Shown piece after piece: positions 6,716 through 12,172 of a stretch of DNA of 13,693 bases (positions are counted from its first letter, which is position 1; the number at the start of each line of letters is the position of its first letter). The stretch is taken from contig JBBTSQ010000037.1 of assembly GCA_038078755.1 (NCBI GenBank), forward strand, positions 1 to 13,693, given 5' to 3'. The translations under genes and the position numbers were made by a program. Below the pieces are notes generated by a model. It worked only from the letters and a program-made list of their open reading frames with translations, was not told the DNA's origin and did no database searches. The stretch is from JBBTSQ01 sp038078755. Its GTDB lineage: Bacteria > Patescibacteriota > Minisyncoccia > Phycocordibacterales > JBAYGS01.

Positions 6716-6724
6716 TGGTATACT
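6716..6724 (+). promoter_or_regulatory. Extended -10 promoter of rmuC (leaderless)
   Basis: TGGTATACT carries an extended -10 (TGn) and a TATACT box ending seven bases before the ATG at 6732. Transcription would begin at or one base before the start codon, and there is no Shine-Dalgarno. No good -35 is visible, as is common with extended -10 promoters. Confidence 0.6.
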
Positions 6725-6731
6725 AGTCGGT

Positions 6732-7829
6732 ATGGATACCACCTTAATTGTTATTATCGCCTTGCTTTTTCTGGTGAACGGTTTTTTGCTGTGGAAGATG
6801 TTTGCGCAAAAGCAGGAGGGTAATGATGAGGCTGAAAGTACTGGCCTTAAACTCATTCTCCAGCAGATGAACGAGCTTTCGCGGACGGTTGATAGCAAAG
6901 TGGGGGAGCTCAACAAGACGATGGATAGCAAGATGTCCGAATCGGCTCGGACAATGGGGGATACGATTCATCGCCAGTTTGGCGAGTCGGCAAAACTGAT
7001 TAAAGAAGTGACCCAAGGGCTCACCAAGCTCGATGAGACCAATCGCCAGGTGGTATCTTTTGCCGATCAGCTCCAATCACTTCAAGATATTTTGAAAAAT
7101 CCAAAACAGCGCGGTATTTTGGGTGAATATTATCTCGAAACCTTGCTTAAAAATGTTTTGCCGACCGGGAGTTTCCAAATGCAGTATCCATTTAAAGACG
7201 GCACGATTGTCGATGCGGTGGTGTTTGTTAAAGAAAAAATTATTCCGATTGATTCCAAATTTTCACTCGAAAATTATAATCGTCTTGTGGATGAAAAAGA
7301 TCCGCTCGAGCGCGAGCGATTGGAAAAGGTTTTTAAGGGTGATCTCAAAAATCGTATCGATGAGACAGCAAAATATGTAAAACCGGCTGAAAATACTATG
7401 GACTTTGCTTTTATGTTTATTCCGCACGAGGCGATTTACTATGATTTACTAGTGTCGCAGGTAGGGGCTATAAAAGTGAATACCCGCGACCTCGTCGAGT
7501 ACGCTTTCAAAGAGAAACGGGTGATTATCGTCTCCCCAACCTCTTTTTTGGCTTATCTCCAGACCGTCCTACAGGGCCTCAAAGCTCTCCAGATTGAAGA
7601 ATCAGCCAAAGACATCCGTAAGCGTGTGGAGGATTTAGGCAAGCACCTCGGGGCATATGAGCAGTTTATGGGCTCTCTGGGTAGCTCGCTTTCGACCACG
7701 GTCAATCACTACAACAAAGCCTCAAAAGAGCTTCAGAAGATTGATAAGGATGTGCTCCGGATTACGGGTGCTTCGGCGGGGATTGAGGCGATAACACTCG
7801 AGAAGCCTGACTCTGAGATAGAAAATTAA
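6732..7829 (+). CDS. rmuC: RmuC-family DNA recombination protein
   Basis: RmuC proteins limit rearrangements at inverted repeats and are predicted nucleases of the PD-(D/E)XK type. This 365-residue version has one N-terminal membrane helix (about 4-22, LIVIIALLFLVNGFLLW) and a heptad-like coiled coil (about 40-110) that repeats DSK(V/M) units, so the domain should face the cytoplasm from the membrane. The RmuC domain follows (from GILGEYYLETLLKNVLP), with the putative catalytic strand DAVVFVKEKIIPIDSKFSLENY and the family-typical FMFIPHEAIYYDLL and VIIVSPTSFLAYL. The ATG at 6732 is preferred over a GTG at 6696 because that would put the promoter inside the gene. A hairpin follows at once. Confidence 0.94.
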   Translation: MDTTLIVIIALLFLVNGFLLWKMFAQKQEGNDEAESTGLKLILQQMNELSRTVDSKVGELNKTMDSKMSESARTMGDTIHRQFGESAKLIKEVTQGLTKLDETNRQVVSFADQLQSLQDILKNPKQRGILGEYYLETLLKNVLPTGSFQMQYPFKDGTIVDAVVFVKEKIIPIDSKFSLENYNRLVDEKDPLERERLEKVFKGDLKNRIDETAKYVKPAENTMDFAFMFIPHEAIYYDLLVSQVGAIKVNTRDLVEYAFKEKRVIIVSPTSFLAYLQTVLQGLKALQIEESAKDIRKRVEDLGKHLGAYEQFMGSLGSSLSTTVNHYNKASKELQKIDKDVLRITGASAGIEAITLEKPDSEIEN

Positions 7830-7856
7830 AAAAGCCCGATCTTTGTGATCGGGCTT
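7826..7856 (-). terminator. Terminator between rmuC and the 141-aa gene
   Basis: A perfect 10-bp stem (7832-7841 with 7847-7856) has a 5-nt loop. The minus strand continues TTTTTTAATTTTC, so it best fits the end of the 7877-8302 gene. In the plus direction it lies just behind rmuC but is followed by GGTGAG, a poor T tract; it may act both ways only weakly. Confidence 0.78.
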
Positions 7857-7876
7857 GGTGAGAATTGGGGATGCTG

Positions 7877-8302
7877 TTAACGACTGACATCATCGTATAC
7901 AACGACTTCACCAACACGTTCCAGAAGAATTCGAGCTTTATTCCGGGATTTTCGCTCAGGTTGTTTTTCGCAGAGCCTGAGCATTTGCATCCGTTTTTCC
8001 ATTCCCTCCGTCCTATCTTGGAAAAGAATGTGCTTGAATGGCATTGTGATCCATTCGGAAGGTTGAAGTCGAGCATTGCTTCCCATACTGTGGAGCACGA
8101 CGGCGTGGCCATGCTGGATTCGAATCGGGGTGTTGAGATGGACAATTCCGATGTCCACCACCTCGAATTCGAACGGGGGATCGCAGTCATGGGGTAGCCA
8201 AGCTTGATCCTTGAATAAACCTGGGGGTATCTGGACTGGTTGTTGTCCGCGAATCATTACACGGACAACGTCTTCCCTGGACCATCTGAGTGTCTGAGTC
8301 AT
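7877..8302 (-). CDS. Hypothetical protein, 141 aa
   Basis: No family is recognised. A beta-rich N-terminal two thirds (for example FEFEVVDIGIVHL, PIRIQHGHAVVLHSM) is followed by a strongly basic segment (about 93-125, with KRMQMLRLCEKQPERKSRNKAR). It has no membrane segment. The ATG at 8302 was chosen; a TTG at 8359 keeps the frame open, but those bases are the -35 box of the promoter. No Shine-Dalgarno is seen. A downstream minus-strand terminator supports this strand over the competing plus-strand ORF at 7865-8197. Its AWLP segment after a Pro-rich stretch is vaguely like GLWLP in the next orphan gene; common origin is not shown. Confidence 0.62.
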   Translation of the reverse strand: MTQTLRWSREDVVRVMIRGQQPVQIPPGLFKDQAWLPHDCDPPFEFEVVDIGIVHLNTPIRIQHGHAVVLHSMGSNARLQPSEWITMPFKHILFQDRTEGMEKRMQMLRLCEKQPERKSRNKARILLERVGEVVVYDDVSR

Positions 8303-8331
8303 AAGTTTGTGAGGGTCTAGTTCCGATAGTA

Positions 8332-8359
8332 ATACTACTGTTTCTTTTAGTCTTGTCAA
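8332..8359 (-). promoter_or_regulatory. Promoter of the 141-aa gene
   Basis: On the minus strand a perfect TTGACA (8359-8354) is followed after 16 nt by TAGTAT (8337-8332). The predicted leader is about 23 nt. Confidence 0.6.
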
Positions 8360-8382
8360 ATAGTCGTACAGTTAGCCATAGT

Positions 8383-8405
8383 AAAACCCCACAAGTTTTG
8401 TGGGG
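8383..8405 (-). terminator. Terminator after the 72-aa gene
   Basis: CCCCACAA (8387-8394) and TTGTGGGG (8398-8405) form an 8-bp stem with a 3-nt loop, followed on the minus strand by TTTTAC. It lies 12 nt beyond the stop of the gene at 8417-8635. Confidence 0.7.
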
Positions 8406-8416
8406 CTGGAGTGAAA

Positions 8417-8635
8417 CTACTTTATGGCTGGAAAATCTCTTTCGAAGATGGTCCGTTCGACCCAGCCCCATCCTTCGACAAAGCAGACCGGAGTCGGAGT
8501 AATGGTAGGGATGCGTTCAGCATCGCTTGGTAGCCACAGTCCTCCTTTTCCGTGGAGAGGCTCGGTAATTGGCCCGGCGGCATCTGAGACTGTGCCGGTG
8601 ATGGGAACGTAAGCTTGGGGGTATGTTGCGCGCAT
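8417..8635 (-). CDS. Hypothetical protein, 72 aa
   Basis: The family is unknown. The protein is rich in Pro, Thr and aromatic residues (GGLWLPSDAERIPTITPTPV, EGWGWVERTIFERDFP) and looks like a small beta-rich domain. The ATG at 8635 is chosen. The frame is open up to a TTG at 8698, but that stretch holds the TTGACT promoter, and translation there would start upstream of the predicted transcript. No Shine-Dalgarno is present in the roughly 29-nt leader. Its own promoter and terminator make it a single-gene unit. Confidence is limited because the start is uncertain and no homology is known. Confidence 0.55.
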   Translation of the reverse strand: MRATYPQAYVPITGTVSDAAGPITEPLHGKGGLWLPSDAERIPTITPTPVCFVEGWGWVERTIFERDFPAIK

Positions 8636-8670
8636 AAAGGGTTTTCTGTAAGGGTGCTGTTCTGAGGCAG

Positions 8671-8698
8671 ATAGTACGGATTTACGCGCGAAAGTCAA
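8671..8698 (-). promoter_or_regulatory. Promoter of the 72-aa gene
   Basis: On the minus strand TTGACT (8698-8693), a 16-nt spacer and TACTAT (8676-8671). It is divergent from the rplU promoter 16 bp away. Confidence 0.55.
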
Positions 8699-8713
8699 CT
8701 TGTTGGGAGACCC

Positions 8714-8741
8714 TTGCCTTTTTTAGCCAATCGAGTATACT
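8714..8741 (+). promoter_or_regulatory. Promoter of rplU (leaderless)
   Basis: TTGCCT (8714-8719), a 16-nt spacer and TATACT (8736-8741) end eight bases before the rplU ATG. The transcript should begin at or next to the start codon; no Shine-Dalgarno can fit. Confidence 0.65.
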
Positions 8742-8749
8742 GTACCCCT

Positions 8750-9067
8750 ATGGAATTCGCAGTCATACAAACAGGCGGAAAACAGTATCAGGTCAAGGCC
8801 GGAGATACTATTACTATTGAAAAGATTGATGACACCCTCGTAGCGGGTGACAAGATTACTTTCGACAAAGTTCTCTTGGTAGACAACGGTTCTGATACCA
8901 CCATCGGCACCCCTTTTATCGAAGGCGCAAAGGTACTCGCGACTCTTTCAGATATTGGCCGAGCAAAGAAGATTAATGTTATCAAATACAAACAGAAGTC
9001 TCGTTATTTCAAGAAAAACGGTCACCGCCAGCCGTTTATGAAGGTCAAAATCGACAAGGTTATCTAA
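8750..9067 (+). CDS. rplU: 50S ribosomal protein L21
   Basis: L21 binds 23S rRNA in the large subunit. The 105-residue product has the family length and signature: N-terminal FAVIQTGGKQYQVKAGDTI, a KVLLV strand, and the basic C-terminal block with YFKKNGHRQPFMKVKI that matches the conserved L21 RNA-binding end. The ATG at 8750 gives the standard L21 start (MEFAVIQTGG). An in-frame upstream start at 8714 would translate the promoter. In most bacteria rpmA (L27) follows directly; here a terminator follows after two bases and the next gene is convergent recR, so L27 must be encoded elsewhere or be absent. Confidence 0.97.
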   Translation: MEFAVIQTGGKQYQVKAGDTITIEKIDDTLVAGDKITFDKVLLVDNGSDTTIGTPFIEGAKVLATLSDIGRAKKINVIKYKQKSRYFKKNGHRQPFMKVKIDKVI

Positions 9068-9069
9068 AG

Positions 9070-9101
9070 AAAAAACCACCCATTCTCTCGGGTGGTTTTT
9101 T
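9070..9101. terminator. Bidirectional terminator between rplU and recR
   Basis: A perfect 12-bp stem (9070-9081 with 9090-9101) has an 8-nt loop. It begins with six A and ends with six T, so both strands read a GC stem followed by a T run. It serves the convergent genes rplU (+) and recR (-). Confidence 0.9.
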
Positions 9102-9140
9102 CTTGTCTAACGTCTAACTACTAATGTCTACTGTCTATTC
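9102..9140. repeat. Degenerate intergenic repeat, copy C
   Basis: On the minus strand the stretch contains the 24-bp core of copy A (here 9113-9136, exact match to 2184-2207), with further similarity on the TTAGACA side. Its proximal end runs into the last codons of recR. Confidence 0.65.
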
Positions 9141-9745
9141 TTCAACGCGTAACTGATAGTATCTTTATCCGAATACTCAAGCTCGGTGCCGGTGGAAAGT
9201 CCGCGACCCAGATGGGAGATTCTGATAGTAGGGAATTTCGCCAGGGTGGGGGCGAGGTAGGATTCAACCGTCTCTCCGGTGTGGTCGCCTTCAGGATTCA
9301 TACTCATTGCTACCACGATCTCCGTAAGGCCGTTTTGAGCCTTTTGCGAGACTGTATCAATGAGTTCTTTGACGCGAATCCGCTCTTCTGGATTGGTGTC
9401 TAAAATCGGCACAGTGCCTCCGAGGACAAAATAGTAGCCATCGTAGACTCCGCTTTTTTCCACGATTTCAAGATCAACATCTTTAGCGACGATCATCAGT
9501 ACTTTTGCATTGCGGTTTTTATCAATACAAATGTTGCATTCAGTACTTACATGCTTTTTTACAAAAAATCGAAAACAGTGCGGACACACGCGGATGTCGC
9601 TCGAAAGGGAAGTAATGAGCTTTGCCATTTCTTCTCGGAAGCCCGCGTCTTTTGAAAGTAAATAATAGACAAACCGCTTGGCCTGTTTTGGACCAATACC
9701 GGGGAAATGTTTAAAGGCTTCGGCAAGTCGGTCAATAGCGTTCAT
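9128..9745 (-). CDS. recR: Recombination mediator RecR
   Basis: RecR acts with RecF/RecO to load RecA on gapped DNA. The 205-residue protein has the full layout: helix-hairpin-helix (about 5-30, HFPGIGPKQAKRFVYYLL), a C4 zinc finger (C54, C57, C70, C73), a Toprim domain (about 80-175, with EIVVAMSMNPEGDHTGETV) and the C-terminal Walker-B-like end (GTELEYSDKDTISYAL). The ATG at 9745 gives the usual N-terminus. A possible TAAACT -10 box ends six bases before it, so this mRNA also may lack a leader, but no -35 is seen. The last few codons overlap a dispersed intergenic repeat. dnaX and ybaB, frequent neighbours elsewhere, are not here. Confidence 0.96.
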   Translation of the reverse strand: MNAIDRLAEAFKHFPGIGPKQAKRFVYYLLSKDAGFREEMAKLITSLSSDIRVCPHCFRFFVKKHVSTECNICIDKNRNAKVLMIVAKDVDLEIVEKSGVYDGYYFVLGGTVPILDTNPEERIRVKELIDTVSQKAQNGLTEIVVAMSMNPEGDHTGETVESYLAPTLAKFPTIRISHLGRGLSTGTELEYSDKDTISYALKNRQ

Positions 9746-9788
9746 CCGAATAGTTTACTGCTAATCTCAAAATGAAGCTACTAACTAT

Positions 9789-9829
9789 AAAAAAATCACC
9801 CGGCTCGAGATCGCTCTCAAGACGGGTGA
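9789..9829 (-). terminator. Terminator of candidate ncRNA 1
   Basis: TCACCCG (9796-9802) pairs with CGGGTGA (9823-9829). Inside it CTTGAGA pairs with TCTCGAG (one G.T) around a 4-nt loop. The minus strand then has seven T residues (9795-9789). It stands 44 nt upstream of recR. Confidence 0.88.
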
Positions 9830-9990
9830 AGGGGTATTAGGCGCAAGAGTTCACTTTCCCTCAAGTGCCTAACACCGGTGCCGGGACTTCTGGCTAATGG
9901 GTAACGGTGGCGCAGGTGGTCTTCATGGTTTTTTTTGTGTACTCCACCGTTCGTGTTTCGGCTCCCTTGATGAGCCCCAAACTAGGTGGT
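9789..9990 (-). ncRNA. Candidate structured ncRNA 1 (about 200 nt)
   Basis: A strong promoter (9997-10024) and a strong terminator (9789-9829) on the minus strand bracket about 200 nt without a credible gene. Predicted pairings in the transcript are: GGCTC/GAGCC near the 5' end; an 8-bp stem AACGGTGG/CCACCGTT (plus-strand 9901-9908 and 9945-9952) enclosing an A-rich loop; and TTAGGC/GCCTAA with an inner CACTT/AAGTG hairpin (about 9836-9872). A 10-codon ATG frame exists inside the large loop, but without a ribosome-binding site. It is not recognised as 6S, tmRNA, SRP or RNase P RNA. A leader of recR is unlikely because a terminator lies in between. Transcription is inferred from signals only. 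Confidence 0.6.
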
Positions 9991-9996
9991 AATATA

Positions 9997-10024
9997 AGTA
10001 TATCATACCCACACCTAAAGTCAA
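9997..10024 (-). promoter_or_regulatory. Promoter of candidate ncRNA 1
   Basis: TTGACT (10024-10019), a 16-nt spacer and extended -10 TGATATACT with TATACT at 10002-9997. Among the best promoters in the window; it matches the ncRNA 2 promoter in both boxes and spacing. Confidence 0.78.
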
Positions 10025-10120
10025 GCACTTTTCCGTCTTCTTTCATTTCGTATAGGGCAATAGTAAAAATAGCCCTAAAAATAAGGCTATTTTAGAATTG
10101 AATTTTTAATGAGTTTGATT
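10016..10120. repeat. Duplicated terminator-promoter block, copy 1
   Basis: About 105 bp closely similar (roughly 80-85% by eye) to 12059-12162. On the minus strand it runs from a conserved AT-rich edge, through a hairpin (AAAATAGCC/GGCTATTTT, 10066-10074 with 10085-10093, then TTTTTAC), a purine-rich stretch (GAAATGAAAGAAG) and the -35 box TTGACT. Similarity stops inside the promoter spacer. Both copies stand upstream of an ncRNA candidate. Confidence 0.85.
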
Positions 10121-10125
10121 GTAAC

Positions 10126-10198
10126 TGCGGAGAATACCCCGACCACTTGGCGAAGGGGTGTGATCCGCAACGAATGGATGAGTCGGCGGAGCCGACTC
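10126..10198. other. Two stable hairpins between dnaB terminator and ncRNA 1 block
   Basis: The first hairpin pairs TGCGGA (10126-10131) with TCCGCA (10164-10169), then after a symmetric 4-nt internal loop ACCCC (10136-10140) with GGGGT (10155-10159). The second is a perfect 8-bp stem, GAGTCGGC (10180-10187) with GCCGACTC (10191-10198), closing a 3-nt loop. Neither has a T tract. The words GAATACCCCG and GGGGTATTC are shared with the loop of the adjacent dnaB terminator, so the whole 10121-10292 stretch may be one repeat-like element. Confidence 0.65.
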
Positions 10199-10204
10199 TG
10201 CTAC

Positions 10205-10292
10205 AAAAAAGTTTTCCCTGATGCCTCGCCGAATACCCCGCCGAGTCCGCGAGGGAACGGCTTGCGGAGGGGTACGGACGGGGCAAAACTTT
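10205..10292 (-). terminator. Long-loop terminator after dnaB
   Basis: On the minus strand AAAGTTTT-g-CCC (10292-10281) pairs with GGGAAAACTTT (10218-10208), with one bulged G, and runs into six T (10210-10205). The 62-nt loop is itself structured: TACCCC with GGGGTA, and inside it TCCGC with GCGGA. It begins 13 nt after the dnaB stop. Like the mreB terminator, it has an unusually large apical insert. Confidence 0.7.
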
Positions 10293-10305
10293 ATTGAGAA
10301 ATACT

Positions 10306-11709
10306 CTAAAACCCGCCCATACCGCCCGAAGACCCTCCTGCGTCAAAATCGCCAAACTCTCCTTTTTCAACACTCAAAAATGTCGCTTTCTTTTCATCAA
10401 AGAAGAGTTGGCAGGAGCCGGTGGGACCATTGCGGTGCTTCTCAATCAAGATTTCGGCGATGTTGGTTTTTTCTGAATCATCCACGCGATTCATTTTGTC
10501 TTCACGGTGAATAAACATTACCACGTCGGCATCTTGTTCGATGGATCCTGAATCACGCAGGTCGGAGAGGCGAGGCTTGCCGCCGCGCTGTTCGACGGCG
10601 CGAGAGAGCTGGGACAGGGCAAGGACAGGCACATCAAGCTCTTTGGCCAAGTGTTTGAGCGAGCGGGAAATTTCGGTCACTTGCTGGACCATGTTGTCAG
10701 AATTGCGCGATTGGGTCGGCACCATCAGCTGGAGGTAATCGACCACAATCAACCCGAGCCCTTTTTCAGCTTTAATTCTACGCGCAGCAGAACGCATATT
10801 GATGATATTGTTACCGGCGCGATCGTCGATAAAAATAGGCGCGGTGGCGAGCTTGGCCATCGAGTCTCGGATCTGGGCAAACTCGCTTTCTTGAGTAAGT
10901 TTTCCGGTGCGGAGCTTCCAGGCATCGACTCGCGAGTCTGCCGCCATCATACGGTCGACCAGCTGGGCCGAACTCATTTCAAGAGAAAAGATGGCAGTCG
11001 GGATTTTGTAGGTGGTGGCGGCTTGGCGGGCGATATCGAGCGCGAGGGAAGTCTTACCCATTGAAGGTCTCGCCGCAAGAATGATGAGGTCTGATTTTTG
11101 AAGCCCGCCGAGCTTATTATCAATTTCTTTAAAGCCGGTCGGAATACCGCGGAGCTCGTCTTTTGATTTGTGGAGACGATCGAGTCGCTCCCACGCTTCG
11201 CCAAGCGCGTCTTTGAGCTCGATGACTTTATTGTTGCCACTTCCCATATTGGTCACGGCATAGATTTTTTGTTCCGCCATATCGAGAAGCTCCTCGAGCT
11301 CGTGGTCGTCGTTGTAGCCGATGTGGGAGATATGTTCAGACACTTCGATCAAGCGGCGCATCATCGATTTTTTCTGGACGATTTTGGCGTAGAATTCGAT
11401 GTTGGCGCTCGAAGGGACACTGTTGGCAAGCTCGGTGATATAGGTCATCCCGCCGACTTGTTCAATCAGGCCTTTGTCGGTGAGCTTGGTGGAAATAGTG
11501 AGGAGGTCGATTGGTTCGCCTTTGGCAAACAGCTCGAGCATAATTCTAAAAATAGTGCGGTGCTTTTCAGCATAAAAAGACTCCGGCGACACGATATCCA
11601 TAATGTCGTTCATCGCTTCGGGGCGGAGCATAATCGAGCCGAGTAAGGCTTTTTCGGAGTCGATATTTTGAGGGGGAATCCTTAGGTGTTTTTTTGCAGT
11701 GGTATCCAT
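10306..11709 (-). CDS. dnaB: Replicative DNA helicase DnaB
   Basis: DnaB is the hexameric helicase that unwinds the fork. The 467 residues cover the full protein: N-terminal primase-interacting domain (about 10-110, PPQNIDSEKALLGSIM), linker helix, and RecA-like ATPase. Visible motifs are Walker A (ARPSMGKTS, 213-221), the catalytic-glutamate strand (SLEMS, E244), Walker B (LIVVDYLQL, 320-328), the ALSQLSRAVEQR segment (364-375) and the arginine-finger region (KHRNGPTG, 424-431). The C-terminus ends in a short Gly-rich tail (GGSSGGMGGF). There is no intein. The ATG at 11709 fits the family start; the predicted mRNA leader is only 2-3 nt. The helicase motifs are complete, in contrast to PriA. 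It ends in a long-loop terminator. Confidence 0.97.
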   Translation of the reverse strand: MDTTAKKHLRIPPQNIDSEKALLGSIMLRPEAMNDIMDIVSPESFYAEKHRTIFRIMLELFAKGEPIDLLTISTKLTDKGLIEQVGGMTYITELANSVPSSANIEFYAKIVQKKSMMRRLIEVSEHISHIGYNDDHELEELLDMAEQKIYAVTNMGSGNNKVIELKDALGEAWERLDRLHKSKDELRGIPTGFKEIDNKLGGLQKSDLIILAARPSMGKTSLALDIARQAATTYKIPTAIFSLEMSSAQLVDRMMAADSRVDAWKLRTGKLTQESEFAQIRDSMAKLATAPIFIDDRAGNNIINMRSAARRIKAEKGLGLIVVDYLQLMVPTQSRNSDNMVQQVTEISRSLKHLAKELDVPVLALSQLSRAVEQRGGKPRLSDLRDSGSIEQDADVVMFIHREDKMNRVDDSEKTNIAEILIEKHRNGPTGSCQLFFDEKKATFLSVEKGEFGDFDAGGSSGGMGGF

Positions 11710-11719
11710 GTGCTAGAGC

Positions 11720-11747
11720 ATTGTATCAGTCACTGTCGGGGAGTCAA
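11720..11747 (-). promoter_or_regulatory. Promoter of dnaB (nearly leaderless)
   Basis: TTGACT (11747-11742), a 16-nt spacer and an extended -10 (TGATACAAT, box 11725-11720). The box ends ten bases before the ATG, giving a predicted leader of 2-3 nt and no room for a Shine-Dalgarno. Confidence 0.7.
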
Positions 11748-11804
11748 AATATCGTTTCGTTTATAAACTGTGTATAGGGTGTGTGTATCAGTTATTTTTT
11801 ATGA

Positions 11805-11855
11805 AAAAGAAAAAGGGCGGTTTCGGTTAGACATAAAGTCTTTCCAAAACCGCCC
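11805..11855 (-). terminator. Terminator of candidate ncRNA 2
   Basis: GGGCGGTTT (11815-11823) pairs with AAACCGCCC (11847-11855). Further in, GG/CC and AGAC/GTCT continue the stem around ATAAA. The minus strand continues TTTTTCTTTTTC. It stands about 95 nt upstream of the dnaB start. Confidence 0.88.
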
Positions 11856-12033
11856 AAGGTGCGACTGTTTGTGTACAGTTTTCCCAGTTATCGTCAGTCG
11901 TCGCTTCGACTTACCTGGGATACCCCTGTGATTCCATGCTCTTGCCGAGGATCGCAATTGAGCAGGAGGCAGCTGTGTGTGTGCGCAAAACCTTTCGGCT
12001 CTGGCAGTTGTTGGTCCCGCTACCCGAATCAAC
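11805..12033 (-). ncRNA. Candidate structured ncRNA 2 (about 230 nt)
   Basis: Bracketed by a strong minus-strand promoter (12040-12067) and terminator (11805-11855), with no credible gene. Predicted pairings in the transcript: TGCTC/GAGCA with inner TTGC/GCAA; CCCAG/CTGGG enclosing GTCG/CGAC; ACTGT/ACAGT; then the terminator. The 93-residue ORF across it (11799-12080) crosses both promoter and terminator and has no ribosome-binding site. An 8-codon ATG frame exists mid-transcript, without support. The body shows no clear similarity to ncRNA 1 apart from a short AGCCGAAA near the 5' part, although the promoter blocks are duplicates. It lies upstream of dnaB but is separated from it by the terminator and the dnaB promoter. 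Confidence 0.6.
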
Positions 12034-12039
12034 ATTAGT

Positions 12040-12067
12040 AGTATAGCATACTCTGTATTAAAGTCAA
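12040..12067 (-). promoter_or_regulatory. Promoter of candidate ncRNA 2
   Basis: TTGACT (12067-12062), a 16-nt spacer and extended -10 TGCTATACT with TATACT at 12045-12040. Same boxes and spacing as the ncRNA 1 promoter. Confidence 0.78.
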
Positions 12068-12162
12068 GCACTTTTTCCACTTTCTTTCATTTCGTACGGG
12101 GTGACATTAAAAATAGCCCTAGAAATAAGGCTATTTTAGGATTCAATTTTTAATGAGTGCGA
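12059..12162. repeat. Duplicated terminator-promoter block, copy 2
   Basis: This is the second copy of the block at 10016-10120, in the same orientation. Its hairpin (AAAATAGCC/GGCTATTTT, 12110-12118 with 12129-12137, then TTTTTAATG on the minus strand) lies 36 nt after the cysS stop and is the only visible cysS terminator. The other half carries the -35 box of ncRNA 2. Confidence 0.85.
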
Positions 12163-12172
12163 TTTGGGGTAT

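Noticed and set aside
6696..6731. GTG start for rmuC at 6696
   Set aside because: It would place the extended -10 promoter inside the gene and add 12 residues before a typical membrane-helix N-terminus.
7865..8197. 110-residue plus-strand ORF
   Set aside because: It lies antisense to the 141-aa gene, which has a promoter and terminator on the minus strand. The plus reading has neither and begins inside the spacer after the hairpin.
8303..8359. TTG starts for the orphan genes at 8359 and 8698
   Set aside because: In both cases the TTG codon is the first part of a TTGACA/TTGACT -35 box, so the codons precede the predicted transcript.
9906..9938. Ten-codon ORF inside ncRNA 1 (MKTTCATVTH), and a similar 8-codon frame in ncRNA 2
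   Set aside because: Short ATG frames are expected by chance. Neither has a ribosome-binding site at proper spacing, so I do not call leader peptides.
9746..10010. Possible 6S, tmRNA, SRP or RNase P RNA, or tRNA
   Set aside because: No tRNA acceptor or T-loop sequence, no tmRNA tag frame and no GNRA-type conserved core of RNase P or SRP RNA could be recognised by eye.
11799..12080. 93-residue minus-strand ORF between dnaB and cysS
   Set aside because: It runs across a strong promoter and a strong terminator on its own strand, has no ribosome-binding site and shows no recognisable domain. The region is better explained as an ncRNA unit.
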